From Candidatus Roizmanbacteria bacterium (GTDB lineage: Bacteria > Patescibacteriota > Microgenomatia > UBA1406 > GWC2-37-13), in contig JAAXWC010000003.1 of NCBI GenBank assembly GCA_013335175.1, forward strand, positions 1-64,000: a DNA stretch of 64,000 nucleotides, read 5' to 3'. Below, piece after piece: positions 34,101-43,765 of this stretch (its first letter is position 1; every line of letters starts with the position of its first letter). The notes below the pieces were generated by a model, which saw only the letters and a list, made by a program, of their open reading frames with translations, made no database searches and was not told the origin of the DNA. The translations under genes were made by a program, and so were the position numbers.

Positions 34101-34311
34101 CGTCATTCCTGAGCTGAAACGTTCATCGCGCGCCGCCTTTCTTTTTCGAGACCAGGTGGGTTCCCTCTCTGCGGGCGATCCCAAGTCTCTCAAAAAAAGG
34201 ATGGCACGCTCAGGAGGAGCAACGTCATTCCTGACAGCGAATAGAATGAGCTCAAGGTCGTCATTCTGGCAAACGTAGTGCGTCCAGAATCGTTGATCAG
34301 GTTTAGCGTAC
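34101..34311. repeat. Degenerate repeat cluster downstream of lepA
   Basis: The gap after lepA holds GTCATTCCT fragments, a GC-rich stretch and a variant palindrome at 34259-34295 whose stem is ATTCTGG/CCAGAAT, differing from the canonical ATTCCGG/CCGGAAT by matched changes. No gene was found. Confidence 0.75.
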
Positions 34312-34723
34312 GTCATTCCGGCTTGCCCGGAATCGTTGTTACTGTTTTATGGAATCGTATAAATCGACAAATGAGGGATTATTTATACTAATTAAATCAA
34401 GCTTTTCTTTTCGGGATAAGTTCTTGAGTTGCTTTTCACAAATGATAGCGGCATCAATGGTAGGAAGTACCTCGTAGTACACAAGTTTCGTGAGGAGATA
34501 TCGGGCTGTAAACTTAGATCCTTTCTCCTGTTTGTGTTCGTATACGCGCTTGATGAGATTACTGGTTACTCCCACATAGAGCGTGGGTCTAGTATTTGCC
34601 ATGATGTACACGTATCCTATTTTTTGCATCGGAAGTAGTGTACCCTAAACAACGATTTCCCTCGACCACATGCCCTTTTTCATACGGGGACTTCCTTACG
34701 GTCGCCGGGCAAGCCGGAATGAC
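34312..34723 (-). mobile_element. GIY-YIG palindromic element, copy 2
   Basis: The second 412-bp copy, inverted relative to copy 1 (24041-24452). It shares the left arm, promoter box, gene and right end almost base for base; the right end has GCTTGCCCGG where copy 1 has GCTTGTCCGG. The high identity implies recent spread or gene conversion. Confidence 0.8.
34339..34629 (-). CDS. GIY-YIG nuclease domain protein (element-borne)
   Basis: A 96-residue GIY-YIG nuclease, the copy-2 product. It differs from the 24-kb copy only at residue 4 (Ala to Ile), in ISRNNPS (here ISINNPS) and in SFADLYD (here SFVDLYD). All catalytic landmarks (YVYIMA, LYVGVT, RVYEHK, CEKQLKN) are kept, so both copies may be active. 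TACACT ends 7 nt before the ATG, inside the element, so it carries its own promoter. Confidence 0.88.
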   Translation of the reverse strand: MQKIGYVYIMANTRPTLYVGVTSNLIKRVYEHKQEKGSKFTARYLLTKLVYYEVLPTIDAAIICEKQLKNLSRKEKLDLISINNPSFVDLYDSIKQ

Positions 34724-34815
34724 GATGCTGTGCCTGGAATGACAAGCTTGAGCCTGGAATGATAACCTTGAGCCTGGAATGACAGGAAAGAGCGGGGATG
34801 ACGGGGGGACATGGA
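34724..34815. repeat. GCCTGGAATGACA repeat fragments
   Basis: Three tandem-like GCCTGGAATGACA/GATAA fragments follow copy 2 on its left side, like those flanking copy 1. A short GGGGATGACGGGGGG stretch ends the cluster just before the surface-protein stop codon. Confidence 0.75.
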
Positions 34816-34840
34816 TTCAGGGGGCAAGCTCGAAGTACTC

Positions 34841-35941
34841 TTATAACAAAATGCCAATAGCTACCAATACGATTGGTACTGCGAGGATAAGCCATGGAGT
34901 AATACCTGCCGAAGGGATAGTTGGTGCCGGTGTAGTTGCGCGTGGGGCGCTGGTGGGAGTATTTTGTGCCTGAGCGATATACGTTGTAGGTGCACTAGTG
35001 GGTTTTGGAGTTAAGGTTGGGGTGCTGGTGGGGACTGCGGTAGGAGTGGGTGTTACGGTACTTGTCGGGGTAGGGGTATTGGATGGCGTTGGGGTTGCCG
35101 TTGCAGAGGGAGTTGGGGTGCTGGTACTTGTAGGCGCAGGGGTGGTTGTTGGGCTTGGCGTGTTGGTTGGAGCTGGTGTAACGGTAGGTGTCCCGGGTCC
35201 GGTAGTAGGTGTCGGAGTTGGTGTCTTCGTTGGAGTTGCTGTCGGGCTAGTTGGTGTGGGTGTTGTCGTTGGTGTTGCACTCGGGCAGCAATCAGTCCCT
35301 GCTGAGTACGTTTTTTGTCCACAGACATTTTTTTCAGTAACATTTTTACAGTAAAATTTTTTGTCATCATCGAGGTTTGATACATGCCAGGTTTGGCAGT
35401 AGGTATTCTCGACCGGCGTACAGGTAGTAGGAGTCGGGGTTGCAGTTACACTACAGGCAATGCCTATATGCCCAAGCGATTCGTTCCCGTTGTTTGTGCA
35501 CATATCAGCGGGTTGATACGCAACCGTGCAGTTACTGGGGACATTTTTTATGGTTGGAGCCGAACCACAGCGTTTTACTCCATCTGCATTGTAACAACTA
35601 CAGCCAGTGAGGGTAAGTACGGTATCTTTTCCTGCTACACTTGTTACGCTCCCCTGCTGCCCACGACAGCAACCATCGACTGCATCTGGGTTGGGATCGC
35701 CGGGACAGCTTGCCGAGAGTTCGATCCCGGAGGGCACACCTTCGGCACTTTCTAACTGATATTTAATGGTTGCACAATGTTGTCGGATAAGATCGGCATT
35801 CCCATCACAAGAATTAGCCCGCGTTTTTGTTCCCACATTTGTTTTTTTAGTAGTGAGCGAGGTAATAATTAACACTGCGGAGAACGCAAGCAACAAGAAA
35901 AATATACCAAGTCGCAATAATGGTAAAACTGTCTTCTTCAT
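34841..35941 (-). CDS. Thr/Pro-rich membrane-anchored surface protein
   Basis: A 366-residue protein. One N-terminal membrane helix (about residues 6-30), a Cys-rich domain of about 180 residues with some 16 Cys, a low-complexity linker of about 120 residues built from TPTPT/TPTST units, and a C-terminal helix ([20 protein letters not shown]) preceded by PSAG. The layout is that of a wall-spanning stalk with a folded head; such proteins are common in Microgenomates. The linker codons form a repetitive GTNGG tract. The function is unknown. Start 35941 is preferred to the upstream ATG at 35974. Confidence 0.7.
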   Translation of the reverse strand: MKKTVLPLLRLGIFFLLLAFSAVLIITSLTTKKTNVGTKTRANSCDGNADLIRQHCATIKYQLESAEGVPSGIELSASCPGDPNPDAVDGCCRGQQGSVTSVAGKDTVLTLTGCSCYNADGVKRCGSAPTIKNVPSNCTVAYQPADMCTNNGNESLGHIGIACSVTATPTPTTCTPVENTYCQTWHVSNLDDDKKFYCKNVTEKNVCGQKTYSAGTDCCPSATPTTTPTPTSPTATPTKTPTPTPTTGPGTPTVTPAPTNTPSPTTTPAPTSTSTPTPSATATPTPSNTPTPTSTVTPTPTAVPTSTPTLTPKPTSAPTTYIAQAQNTPTSAPRATTPAPTIPSAGITPWLILAVPIVLVAIGILL

Positions 35942-35954
35942 AGCATCATACCAA

Positions 35955-36860
35955 TCAAGGAACCCGAGCTTCAATTAACTCATTGTACGTTTTAAACTGC
36001 GAACTTCCGACGGCTTGCACATAAAGCAAATAACCTCCGGTCCCATAGCGTGGATCTTCGGCAAATTGATAGGTTTCGACAGCTTTCATTGTAAATAATT
36101 TGTTGTATAACGGTGTTTTAAGATTTATCAATCCGTACTCATAACTTGCGGGGTAATCAAGGAGTTTATTCGCATTTTCTTTGGTATACCGAATTCCATT
36201 TACCGAAAATACGCCACTCAGCAAGGGATACGCTTCAATAAGGGCGGGAATAATTTCATTTAAAATCTTTCCCTGCCGGAGTTGATTCTCAATCTCGATA
36301 TTCATTTTCACGAGATCTTGCCGTTGTTTTGCAACCTTCGCTTTCTCCTCTTCGGGTTTACTCGCTAAAAAAACGTCGGTAGGAAGCCATGCTCCCAGAA
36401 TATATCCAGTACGCGATTCTACTTCTTTTTTGGTCACTTCTTGTCTGGCAATCTCATACCAAATAGTTGTTTTTAAGGTAGTATCGAGTACATTGGGAGG
36501 GGTGGGTGAAGCATAAAAATCGTTAAATCGTTTCAACAATAATGGATCGGGAATAACAATCCCCAAACGAGCAACTTCCTGCTTCAAAAAATCACGATCC
36601 GGTTTGAGTGGCTGTTGGGTTTGAGCTGCAAGAACTTCCTGTACCGTTGGGATGGGTGCAGATGCTTTGAACGTGGTAGAAATGGACTGTCGTTGAAGTG
36701 TGAATCCAATGCTGGAGATAAAAATGAGTAATCCAAGGCCGAGGATAAGTGTGGTAAGTGGTGGTTTAATTTGGCGATGCGAAGTCGCTGAACCATGCTT
36801 CGTTTCAAACTCATGAATATTCAACGGACTAAAAGAAAGCGGTGTGTAGTTTTTTCCCAT
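35955..36860 (-). CDS. Membrane-anchored protein of unknown function
   Basis: A 301-residue protein with a short cytoplasmic N-terminus, one membrane helix at about residues 35-55, and an Ala/Lys/Glu-rich helical outer region (about 85-215) followed by a compact domain ending in [11 protein letters not shown]. It resembles an export-associated chaperone-like layout (SurA-like helices) but no PPIase motif is seen, so no function is assigned. TAGAAT ends 6 nt before the ATG. It is 13 bp upstream of the Thr/Pro-rich gene, suggesting a shared envelope role. Confidence 0.6.
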   Translation of the reverse strand: MGKNYTPLSFSPLNIHEFETKHGSATSHRQIKPPLTTLILGLGLLIFISSIGFTLQRQSISTTFKASAPIPTVQEVLAAQTQQPLKPDRDFLKQEVARLGIVIPDPLLLKRFNDFYASPTPPNVLDTTLKTTIWYEIARQEVTKKEVESRTGYILGAWLPTDVFLASKPEEEKAKVAKQRQDLVKMNIEIENQLRQGKILNEIIPALIEAYPLLSGVFSVNGIRYTKENANKLLDYPASYEYGLINLKTPLYNKLFTMKAVETYQFAEDPRYGTGGYLLYVQAVGSSQFKTYNELIEARVP

Positions 36861-36907
36861 TAATACATTCTATCGTATAAAATTCTACCGCACATTGCAA
36901 TACCTAT

Positions 36908-37840
36908 TCATCCTATAGAGGGGAAATATTTGTTCATAAAGGTGAGTTGGCGTTTCGCGTAGGACACCTCCGCCTGAATCCATTTTTGTACCATTGTTTT
37001 TTCATCCCACTCCCCTCTCAGAAATGCGGTAATTTCTTTACAGCCAATTGTTTTTAATCCAGGATCTTCTGCGGTGTATCCCTTGGCTAAAAGATCCTGA
37101 ACTTCTTGTACGGCACCTGCACGGATACGTTTTTCTACTCTATCGGTAATGGCAGAACGGGCTTCCTCAGGAGTAGCATGACTGCACGTCTTTATGTTGA
37201 TGCTTAGGTCTGGAAGATTTAATTTTTTTTGAAGTGTACATTCAGGATTCATGCGCGTATAGTTTTCCAAGGAAAGTCCATGCATGGTAAGTTCGATTTT
37301 TCGGATAAGTCGTTGCGGATTATTCCGATCTGAGTTATTGAGTTCTTGATACAGGTCTGGATTGAGGGTTTGTAATTTTTCTTGAAGCTCAGAAACGGTC
37401 TGAGTATTGAGGGTTTCCCGTAATTTCCAGTCTGCACCAATGTGCTGTGAAGGTATTTCGTAGAGGAGATGACGAAGATAAAAGAAACTGCCACCGACAA
37501 TAATGGGTATTTTTCCGCGTTTAAGGATGTCTAGAATTACCGATGTTGCGCAGGATTGAAAATCGTACGATGAATATTCCTGGTGGGGATTTGCTACGTC
37601 GTACAACCAAAGCGGCACTCCCTGAAGTTCATAAAATCCGAGACGATACTCCCCTATCTGAGAAACAGGGTGAAACCTACTTCCGGGAGTAATATCTTTT
37701 CCGGTTACTATATCAAGACCGGAATAGGCTTGTCGTGAATCGCAGCTTATCAACTCGCCATCGAGTTCTTTTGCTTTTTGAAGAGCTAATTTTGTTTTTC
37801 CCGTTGCCGTTTGGCCGGTTATGATGAGAATATGACTCAT
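36908..37840 (-). CDS. miaA: tRNA dimethylallyltransferase
   Basis: A 310-residue enzyme that adds dimethylallyl to A37 of tRNAs reading UNN codons. The P-loop GQTATGKTK (residues 8-16), the SCDSRQAYSGLDIVTGK segment and the IIVGGSFFYLRHLL motif are diagnostic. The length is standard. TATTCT ends 6 nt before the ATG. Confidence 0.93.
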   Translation of the reverse strand: MSHILIITGQTATGKTKLALQKAKELDGELISCDSRQAYSGLDIVTGKDITPGSRFHPVSQIGEYRLGFYELQGVPLWLYDVANPHQEYSSYDFQSCATSVILDILKRGKIPIIVGGSFFYLRHLLYEIPSQHIGADWKLRETLNTQTVSELQEKLQTLNPDLYQELNNSDRNNPQRLIRKIELTMHGLSLENYTRMNPECTLQKKLNLPDLSINIKTCSHATPEEARSAITDRVEKRIRAGAVQEVQDLLAKGYTAEDPGLKTIGCKEITAFLRGEWDEKTMVQKWIQAEVSYAKRQLTFMNKYFPSIG

Positions 37841-37903
37841 AGGTATAGAATAGTATGTTCGTTCTGTGAATAATGTTTGATGTCTCTGCGCATACCTACT
37901 TTT

Positions 37904-38794
37904 TTAGTGGGATGTTGTTGTATGTACGTTCTGCATGCACGTTGCATCGATCAAGTTCTGGTAGAGATACAGTACGTCTATGGGGCCGAGGCCGCCGGGA
38001 GTTTTATTATAAAATGCAGCAATATTCTTTATTTCACTTTCGTCAAAATCACCCGTTAGTTTTTCTCCCTGTTTTCGTAATCCTACATTCAAAAGTACTA
38101 CCCCAGGTTTTAGATATTCAGGTGAAAGTATTTTTTTACCGGTGGCGGTAATAATAATATCGGCTTCCTTGTAATACGCCTCGGGTTCCGGGGTTTGTGA
38201 GGAGACATTCAAAAAGGGTATGTTAAGAAGAGAAAGTGCGCGTGCGATAAACTTTCCTCCTGTTGCTCCGCGTCCGGCAATGACAATATTCTTTCCTTTT
38301 ACTGCTTTGCGAAGTTCTATTCCATCTTTTTTCATATCAAATATTTCGTGATCATGTTGATCAGATGTTAAATATACATATTTCATTGCGGTAAGTACGG
38401 CTAAACCAAGGGGAGGCAAGAACGTAGATTTTGCTTTATGACCTTCTATTTCCTTTGATAGGGATATGTAATTGTAAATGCTATCAGTTTGTAAACACAT
38501 GGGAAGCGGTTGTTGAATAATAATCCCCGTTACCTTTGGATCGGAAGCGTATTTTTTGAGAATTCCTGCGAATTTTTCAAATGACGGAGGCTTGGTAAAA
38601 TGCACAAACTCAAACTTTGCCCCAATTTTTTCTGCAATTTTTCGTTTTATTTCTACGAATGAAAGTTGCTCGGGAGAGTCTTCTGCAAGAATAGTGACCA
38701 AATAAGGAGTAATACCACGTTGTTTGAGTTCCTGAACTTGGAGTTTTAGATGTTTCTCGAATGCTTGCCGAATATCATTACACGGGATCATCAT
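37904..38794 (-). CDS. folD: Divergent FolD-like methylenetetrahydrofolate dehydrogenase/cyclohydrolase
   Basis: A 296-residue protein of FolD type. The catalytic Lys region (SFVEIKRKIAEKIG), GIIIQQPLP and the closing PGGLGPIDVLYL match the family. But the DVDGF substrate motif is EIEGHKAKS, the PCTP segment is PPLG, and the nucleotide loop GxSxxVGxP is GRGATGGKF with a 15-residue insertion before it. Either it is a functional but divergent FolD using other contacts, or it has changed reaction. TATAAT is 12 nt before the ATG. Confidence 0.75.
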   Translation of the reverse strand: MMIPCNDIRQAFEKHLKLQVQELKQRGITPYLVTILAEDSPEQLSFVEIKRKIAEKIGAKFEFVHFTKPPSFEKFAGILKKYASDPKVTGIIIQQPLPMCLQTDSIYNYISLSKEIEGHKAKSTFLPPLGLAVLTAMKYVYLTSDQHDHEIFDMKKDGIELRKAVKGKNIVIAGRGATGGKFIARALSLLNIPFLNVSSQTPEPEAYYKEADIIITATGKKILSPEYLKPGVVLLNVGLRKQGEKLTGDFDESEIKNIAAFYNKTPGGLGPIDVLYLYQNLIDATCMQNVHTTTSH

Positions 38795-38848
38795 AAATTA
38801 TGTCTTATTATAGCAGAAATTTTATGAGATGGCTAGGGAGGAAAAAAC

Positions 38849-40957
38849 TCAGCTTTCTCTGTCCGCATTCACGCCACCCCATTCAACTACGTGGAAAACG
38901 TCAGTTTGTCTTTTAGTAGGAGATATTAGTGGAGCCTCAAGTTGCATCGGTTTCAATACTTTCTTAAAGGCCATAAATACACGTATTATTTGCATGGGCT
39001 GTGGAGTGATAGTTAATGTTGAGAGTGCAGAATATTGAGCTAAGGGAAAACTGATAACTGAAAACTCATTTTTCTGTAATTCAGGAAGCCAATAGGTAAT
39101 AAAATCAGTTTTTTCTCTCGAATTAAATGCAAATTTTTCTAAGATATTTTCAAGAAAGTGCTCTGCTTCATCACCTGCTATGCAATATCCAGTTGAAAAA
39201 TCCCATAGAGTTTTTGAAGGTGTAGTACCTTCCCAAAATAGGTAGGGGTACTGTTTTCCATCAATTTCAATCGTTCCATTTGGCAATGCATTCCCCTGCC
39301 AATTACCTGATTTTCGACGGGGATATTCTGTAATAATTTCCCCAGCATAGTTAAGATGAATATTCACTTCTTGTTTTATTGGTGAATAAACATATACTAC
39401 TGGTTTTCTCACCATTGTCATAAAATGAAGCGGTTCACCAAATGGTACAGAAGTCACATTTTTTTGATTTCCTAAAGCGTCAAGACAAATAAAATTTAGC
39501 TGAGGTAATGTGCTATGATCATGTTGAATTTGAATTAAGTAAGTTTCTTCGCCCATTGCGTTACGTTCAGAAATACGATAGGTCTCCCCTTTTGCGTCAG
39601 TTTCTATAAGCTCTGGTGGGTGGGTAAAATAGTTTGGCAAATTTTCAAAATCTAAGATAATATCTCCAGAAAACTCATCCAAATCAATGTTTCCCCCAAA
39701 ACCTCTGTATGTCATCATTGGCGAAATCGGAGTAGGATTCTTGAACGTTACTGTCTTCGGATTAAACTGGTCCCACGTAGAATGTACCCAAGTATCAATT
39801 TGCTGAGGCATTGGTTTAACAGATCGAGCGAGAGCTTTCTTCCTTAATTGTTCAATCATTCTTTCTATTGCTTCTTTTTTCAGAGGTTCTGCATTATTTG
39901 GATCTCCCCATCGCCGAATTGCTTCTTCTTCAGCGGTTTTTCTGATTTGTTGGATTTCTTCTTCGGTTAGTTGTAGCTCCTTAAGTCTTTCTTCATAGTT
40001 TTTTTTAAATTCATCGAATTTTGCTTGTTTAGAGGCTTCATCTGGATACACTAGCCTTTCATGTTGAATATATTCCTCGTGCAGTTTGTCACACAGTCTT
40101 TGTAAGGTAGCAAAATCAATCTCATTGAGTGAAGAAATACGCTTGCCGTTCGCTAGAGTAATTCCGTCTATGGAATATCTCACTTGTAGGTTTAAATCTT
40201 GCTTAATATTGTTAAAATCGTATCTTTTAGCAAAAAAATCGCTATTGTAAAACATTTTGGTTCTTTGAATTACATGCCATAGTAAAGCGGCAGAGGTATC
40301 AGAACTGCTTGCTGCTTCCTGAATTTTTGGTAGTAACGTGTTTTCGAAAACGGGTTCAAATGACCTTAGTGGAACTTGATCCACCTTAAACCATAAATTT
40401 GACTCAATAACTTTAGGGTCTTTTACCCTTGGTACTCCTTGCATTCTTTTTTCCTGTTCATCTTTCACTGCTTTTTCCACAGCACGATTCACATCTGTTT
40501 GTATTTCTATTTGTTTTTCCCTTTGTAGGTTTATTGTGATTGATGGTACAGTTTTATCGAACTCTGCTTCTGCTATCGCCCTTAATGTAAGGTTTTCCTC
40601 TTCGTATGGTTTCAGGACTTCCTTTCTATATTTTTCAAACTTGGCGTCTGCTTCTGCGAAATCGGGATTTGACAATAGCGATTCCACATATACAATTTCA
40701 TTCAAACGATTAACCAGTTGCCATTTGCTAGGGAGGGAACCAGCAGCTATGTTTTTGCGATATTCTTGTATTTTCTCACGATTTATTCGTGTAGCATAAG
40801 GACTTGCTTCAATCTGTTCTAGTGATAAATCTACGTGTTTGGAAAAGAGGTCTATTAATTCGGAGCTTTGGGGATTGTCACCAAACATCTCTACGGTATA
40901 TCTTGGTATTACGGGTAAATTGAGTTGTTCTTGTGGTGGAGGAACTGGCTCAGTCAT
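38849..40957 (-). CDS. Protein of unknown function with C-terminal conserved domain
   Basis: A 702-residue protein without membrane helices or signal peptide. Residues 1-430 are helical and charged, with a coiled-coil-like Glu/Lys segment near 330-400. From about 490 it has a beta-rich domain: RKPVVYVYSPIKQEVNIHL, GEIITEYPRRKSGNW, YPYLFWEG, then FLENILEKFAFNSREKTDFI and YWLPEL. I recall that YLFWEG/YWLP pattern from uncharacterised bacterial proteins, but no function is known to me. Start 40957 is chosen because a consensus promoter overlaps the longer 40993 start. Confidence 0.65.
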   Translation of the reverse strand: MTEPVPPPQEQLNLPVIPRYTVEMFGDNPQSSELIDLFSKHVDLSLEQIEASPYATRINREKIQEYRKNIAAGSLPSKWQLVNRLNEIVYVESLLSNPDFAEADAKFEKYRKEVLKPYEEENLTLRAIAEAEFDKTVPSITINLQREKQIEIQTDVNRAVEKAVKDEQEKRMQGVPRVKDPKVIESNLWFKVDQVPLRSFEPVFENTLLPKIQEAASSSDTSAALLWHVIQRTKMFYNSDFFAKRYDFNNIKQDLNLQVRYSIDGITLANGKRISSLNEIDFATLQRLCDKLHEEYIQHERLVYPDEASKQAKFDEFKKNYEERLKELQLTEEEIQQIRKTAEEEAIRRWGDPNNAEPLKKEAIERMIEQLRKKALARSVKPMPQQIDTWVHSTWDQFNPKTVTFKNPTPISPMMTYRGFGGNIDLDEFSGDIILDFENLPNYFTHPPELIETDAKGETYRISERNAMGEETYLIQIQHDHSTLPQLNFICLDALGNQKNVTSVPFGEPLHFMTMVRKPVVYVYSPIKQEVNIHLNYAGEIITEYPRRKSGNWQGNALPNGTIEIDGKQYPYLFWEGTTPSKTLWDFSTGYCIAGDEAEHFLENILEKFAFNSREKTDFITYWLPELQKNEFSVISFPLAQYSALSTLTITPQPMQIIRVFMAFKKVLKPMQLEAPLISPTKRQTDVFHVVEWGGVNADRES

Positions 40958-40963
40958 CTTTTC

Positions 40964-40993
40964 ATTATATTCTATAGGCCAATAGTTTGTCAA
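40964..40993 (-). promoter_or_regulatory. Consensus promoter overlapping a longer start
   Basis: TTGACA (40993-40988), an 18-bp spacer, TATAAT (40969-40964), then 6 nt to the ATG at 40957. The transcript would start almost exactly at the start codon. This rules out the ATG at 40993 as a start, which falls in the -35 box. Confidence 0.8.
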
Positions 40994-41054
40994 CTACTAT
41001 GACGATTACAAAAAAAGAAGTTTCATAGATAATAGCCAATCGCTACGAGCTCTC

Positions 41055-43631
41055 TTACACAAACGTCGCACTGACTACCTTGTCTTCTTTTTCAGAGAAT
41101 CGCATAAGAATGACTCCTTTTGCCGCACGAGATCGGGTAGGAATAGATTCGAGAGGAATCTTTACCACCTGGCCATTCGTAGAGGTAATGATGAGTGTTG
41201 AATCTTCTGTATCGATAATTTGAACAAAGGCAATATTTCCCATTTTTTCATCCACAGATGCTACTTTTACGCCTTTTCCCCCGCGATGTTGGCCTTTAAA
41301 GAACGAGAGTTTTGTCTTTTTCCCAATGCCACGTTCTCCAATAACCAAGATATCTTTATCAAATTCTTTCGTAGAAAATACATCTGCTGAAGCTACTTCG
41401 TCTCCCTTTTCGAGATCAATTCCGCGCACTCCGATAGAAGAACGTCCGGTTGTTCGAATTTCACTTTCATTAAAGATAATTGCTTTTCCAAATTTTGTGG
41501 TTAAAATAGCCTGATGCTTACCATCGGTCAGATTTACCCAGAGCAGTTCGTCTTTTTCTTCGAGTTTTATTGCAATAATGCCATTCGTGCGAATATTTGC
41601 AAAATCTATAAACGGCGTTTTCTTTACTGTCCCCTTTTTAGTTGTCATGAGAACAAAATTTGTGCTGTAATCGGTTCCATTACTGAGACTGTAGGTCAAA
41701 ATTGAGGTGACTTTTTCTTCCGGTCGCAAAGATAGGAGATTTACGATTGCCTTGCCTTTGGAAATACGGGAACCTTGGGGAATATCCCAAACACGATTTT
41801 GGAACACACGGCCTTGGTTTGTATAGAACAAGATCTGATCGTGTGTCATGGCAGTCGTAATGTAATATACGTTATCTGTTTCTTTGGTCTCCATACCGGA
41901 AACGCCTTTTCCTCCCCTATTTTGAATCCTAAAAGTTTCTCTTGGAATCTGTTTTATGTATCCTTCTTTTGTCAAAACGACAATTACCTCTTTGTTTTCA
42001 ATGAGCTCTTCGTCGGATATCTCACCCGGGCGCATTTTTACCACTTTAGTTTTTCGTTCATCTCCGTATTTTTCTTTCAAATACAAAAGCTCAGTTTTGA
42101 TGACTGCAAGTATTTTGAAAACATCACTGAGTAAATCTTCTAGGTAGGCAATGATTTCACGGAGTTTTGCCAGTTCCTCTTCTATTTTATCGCGTTCCAA
42201 ACCGGTTAATCGCTTGAGTTGCATATCTAAAATTGCCTGTGACTGAATATCTGAAAGTCCAAAACGGCTCATCAATTCTGCTTTTGCAATTGGCTCCGTT
42301 TTCGAACCGCGGATAATTTTGATTACCTCATCGATATGATCGAGTGCAATAAGATATCCTTCTAAAATGTGAGCGCGTGCTTTTGCTTGCTTTAATTCGA
42401 ATTCGGATCGTTTCGTGACGATATCTACTCGATGATGAATATAATGCTCGAGAATCGTAGGAAGCGATAAAGTTTGCGGAACGCCATCTACCAATGCGAC
42501 GATGTTGACGGGGAAAGAAGTTTGTAGTTCGGTGTATTTAAACAAGTTGTTGAGCACCTGTTTGTAGGTAGCATCTTTCTTTAGTTCAATTACCACTCGA
42601 ATTCCATCACGATCAGATTCATCTCTCAAATCTGCAATACCATTTATTTTTTTGTCAGTTGCCAAATGGGCAATTTTTTCTACCAAGTTTGCTTTGTTTA
42701 CCTGGTACGGAAGTTCGTTTACCACGATTGCCATGCGATCTTTGCGGACCTCTTCTTCTTCTACCTTTGCTCGAATTAATACTTTTCCTTTTCCTGTTGC
42801 ATAGACTTGTCGAATATCAGCAGCACCATAAATAATACCTGCTGTTGGGAAGTCGGGGCCTTTAATATGTTTGAGTAGTTCATCGAGTTCGACGTTGAAC
42901 GCAAGTTTTTTTTCTGTTGCGACGGGTTGCTCGGCGGCACCTTTTTCTTCTGGTGAAATTTCTTCAGATGAGGTCGGTTCTGCTTGCTCTGACGGGATAA
43001 CGACATCTGCTAGTTTTGCACTATCAATCATGACCATAATGCCATCGACGAGTTCATTTAAGTTGTGAGGTGGGATTTTTGTCGCCATACCTACCGCAAT
43101 TCCCTCTGCTCCCATAAGTAACAAGTTCGGAAGTTTTGCTGGTAAATAATCGGGCTCTTTCAATGTGCCATCGAAATTGTCTGCCCATCGTACTGTCTCT
43201 TTATCAATATCAAGAAGCATTTCTTCAGCGATTTTGGTAAGTTTTGCTTCGGTGTAACGCATGGCAGCTGGAGGATCGCCATCGACTGATCCAAAGTTTC
43301 CCTGTCCTTTCACCAATGGATAGCGCATTGAAAAATCCTGTGCCATACGAACTAAAGAGTCGTACACAGGGACATCACCGTGCGGGTGGTATTTACCTAA
43401 CACTTCTCCGACAACCTTCGCAGATTTAGAAAAACGAGCACCGGAGGTGAGTCCCAGTTTGTACATCGCGTACAAAATTCGTCGGTGAACTGGCTTTAGG
43501 CCGTCACGAACGTCTGGAAGGGCACGAGACACGATAACAGACATCGCATAATCCAAGTATGCCCGCTTCATTTCGGTAGAAATTTCTGATTGAATTATGT
43601 GTTGTTTTGGTGTGATGTCTGTATCTGCCAT
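41055..43631 (-). CDS. gyrA: DNA gyrase subunit A
   Basis: An 858-residue type II topoisomerase subunit. The catalytic Tyr is Tyr126 in [11 protein letters not shown]; the [14 protein letters not shown] and [11 protein letters not shown] motifs are standard. Between the tower and the DNA-gate region (residues about 204-247) there is an acidic, Glu/Ser/Pro-rich insert not found in most GyrA proteins. The C-terminal wheel has NRGGKGV and HRGGKGV blades. Start 43631 (MADTD) is chosen over an 11-codon longer frame. ppa lies upstream, with a structured repeat between them. Confidence 0.95.
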   Translation of the reverse strand: MADTDITPKQHIIQSEISTEMKRAYLDYAMSVIVSRALPDVRDGLKPVHRRILYAMYKLGLTSGARFSKSAKVVGEVLGKYHPHGDVPVYDSLVRMAQDFSMRYPLVKGQGNFGSVDGDPPAAMRYTEAKLTKIAEEMLLDIDKETVRWADNFDGTLKEPDYLPAKLPNLLLMGAEGIAVGMATKIPPHNLNELVDGIMVMIDSAKLADVVIPSEQAEPTSSEEISPEEKGAAEQPVATEKKLAFNVELDELLKHIKGPDFPTAGIIYGAADIRQVYATGKGKVLIRAKVEEEEVRKDRMAIVVNELPYQVNKANLVEKIAHLATDKKINGIADLRDESDRDGIRVVIELKKDATYKQVLNNLFKYTELQTSFPVNIVALVDGVPQTLSLPTILEHYIHHRVDIVTKRSEFELKQAKARAHILEGYLIALDHIDEVIKIIRGSKTEPIAKAELMSRFGLSDIQSQAILDMQLKRLTGLERDKIEEELAKLREIIAYLEDLLSDVFKILAVIKTELLYLKEKYGDERKTKVVKMRPGEISDEELIENKEVIVVLTKEGYIKQIPRETFRIQNRGGKGVSGMETKETDNVYYITTAMTHDQILFYTNQGRVFQNRVWDIPQGSRISKGKAIVNLLSLRPEEKVTSILTYSLSNGTDYSTNFVLMTTKKGTVKKTPFIDFANIRTNGIIAIKLEEKDELLWVNLTDGKHQAILTTKFGKAIIFNESEIRTTGRSSIGVRGIDLEKGDEVASADVFSTKEFDKDILVIGERGIGKKTKLSFFKGQHRGGKGVKVASVDEKMGNIAFVQIIDTEDSTLIITSTNGQVVKIPLESIPTRSRAAKGVILMRFSEKEDKVVSATFV

Positions 43632-43644
43632 AAATATATATTTA

Positions 43645-43737
43645 CAAAAACGGCGGCCTGTCATTCGCTATTTCCCACCCATGCTCACTTTCGTTGCGCG
43701 TGCGTGGGATCCCTTAGCTCAGACACCCGTTTTTTAA
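43645..43737. repeat. Structured repeat A between ppa and gyrA
   Basis: Nested inverted repeats: an outer stem AACGGGTGTC / GACAGGCCGCCGTT (minus strand) and an inner CCCACG...GGGTGGG hairpin, flanked by A and T runs. Its sister at 44339-44432 keeps the pairing with different bases. It lies downstream of ppa and may act as a terminator for the minus strand. Confidence 0.7.
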
Positions 43738-43765
43738 TAGGTACTGCTGTTAAATAAATCCAAAT

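Noticed and set aside
40958-40993. Extra 12 codons on the 702-residue protein
   Set aside because: The upstream ATG lies in the TTGACA box of a consensus promoter whose start point is next to the internal ATG 40957.
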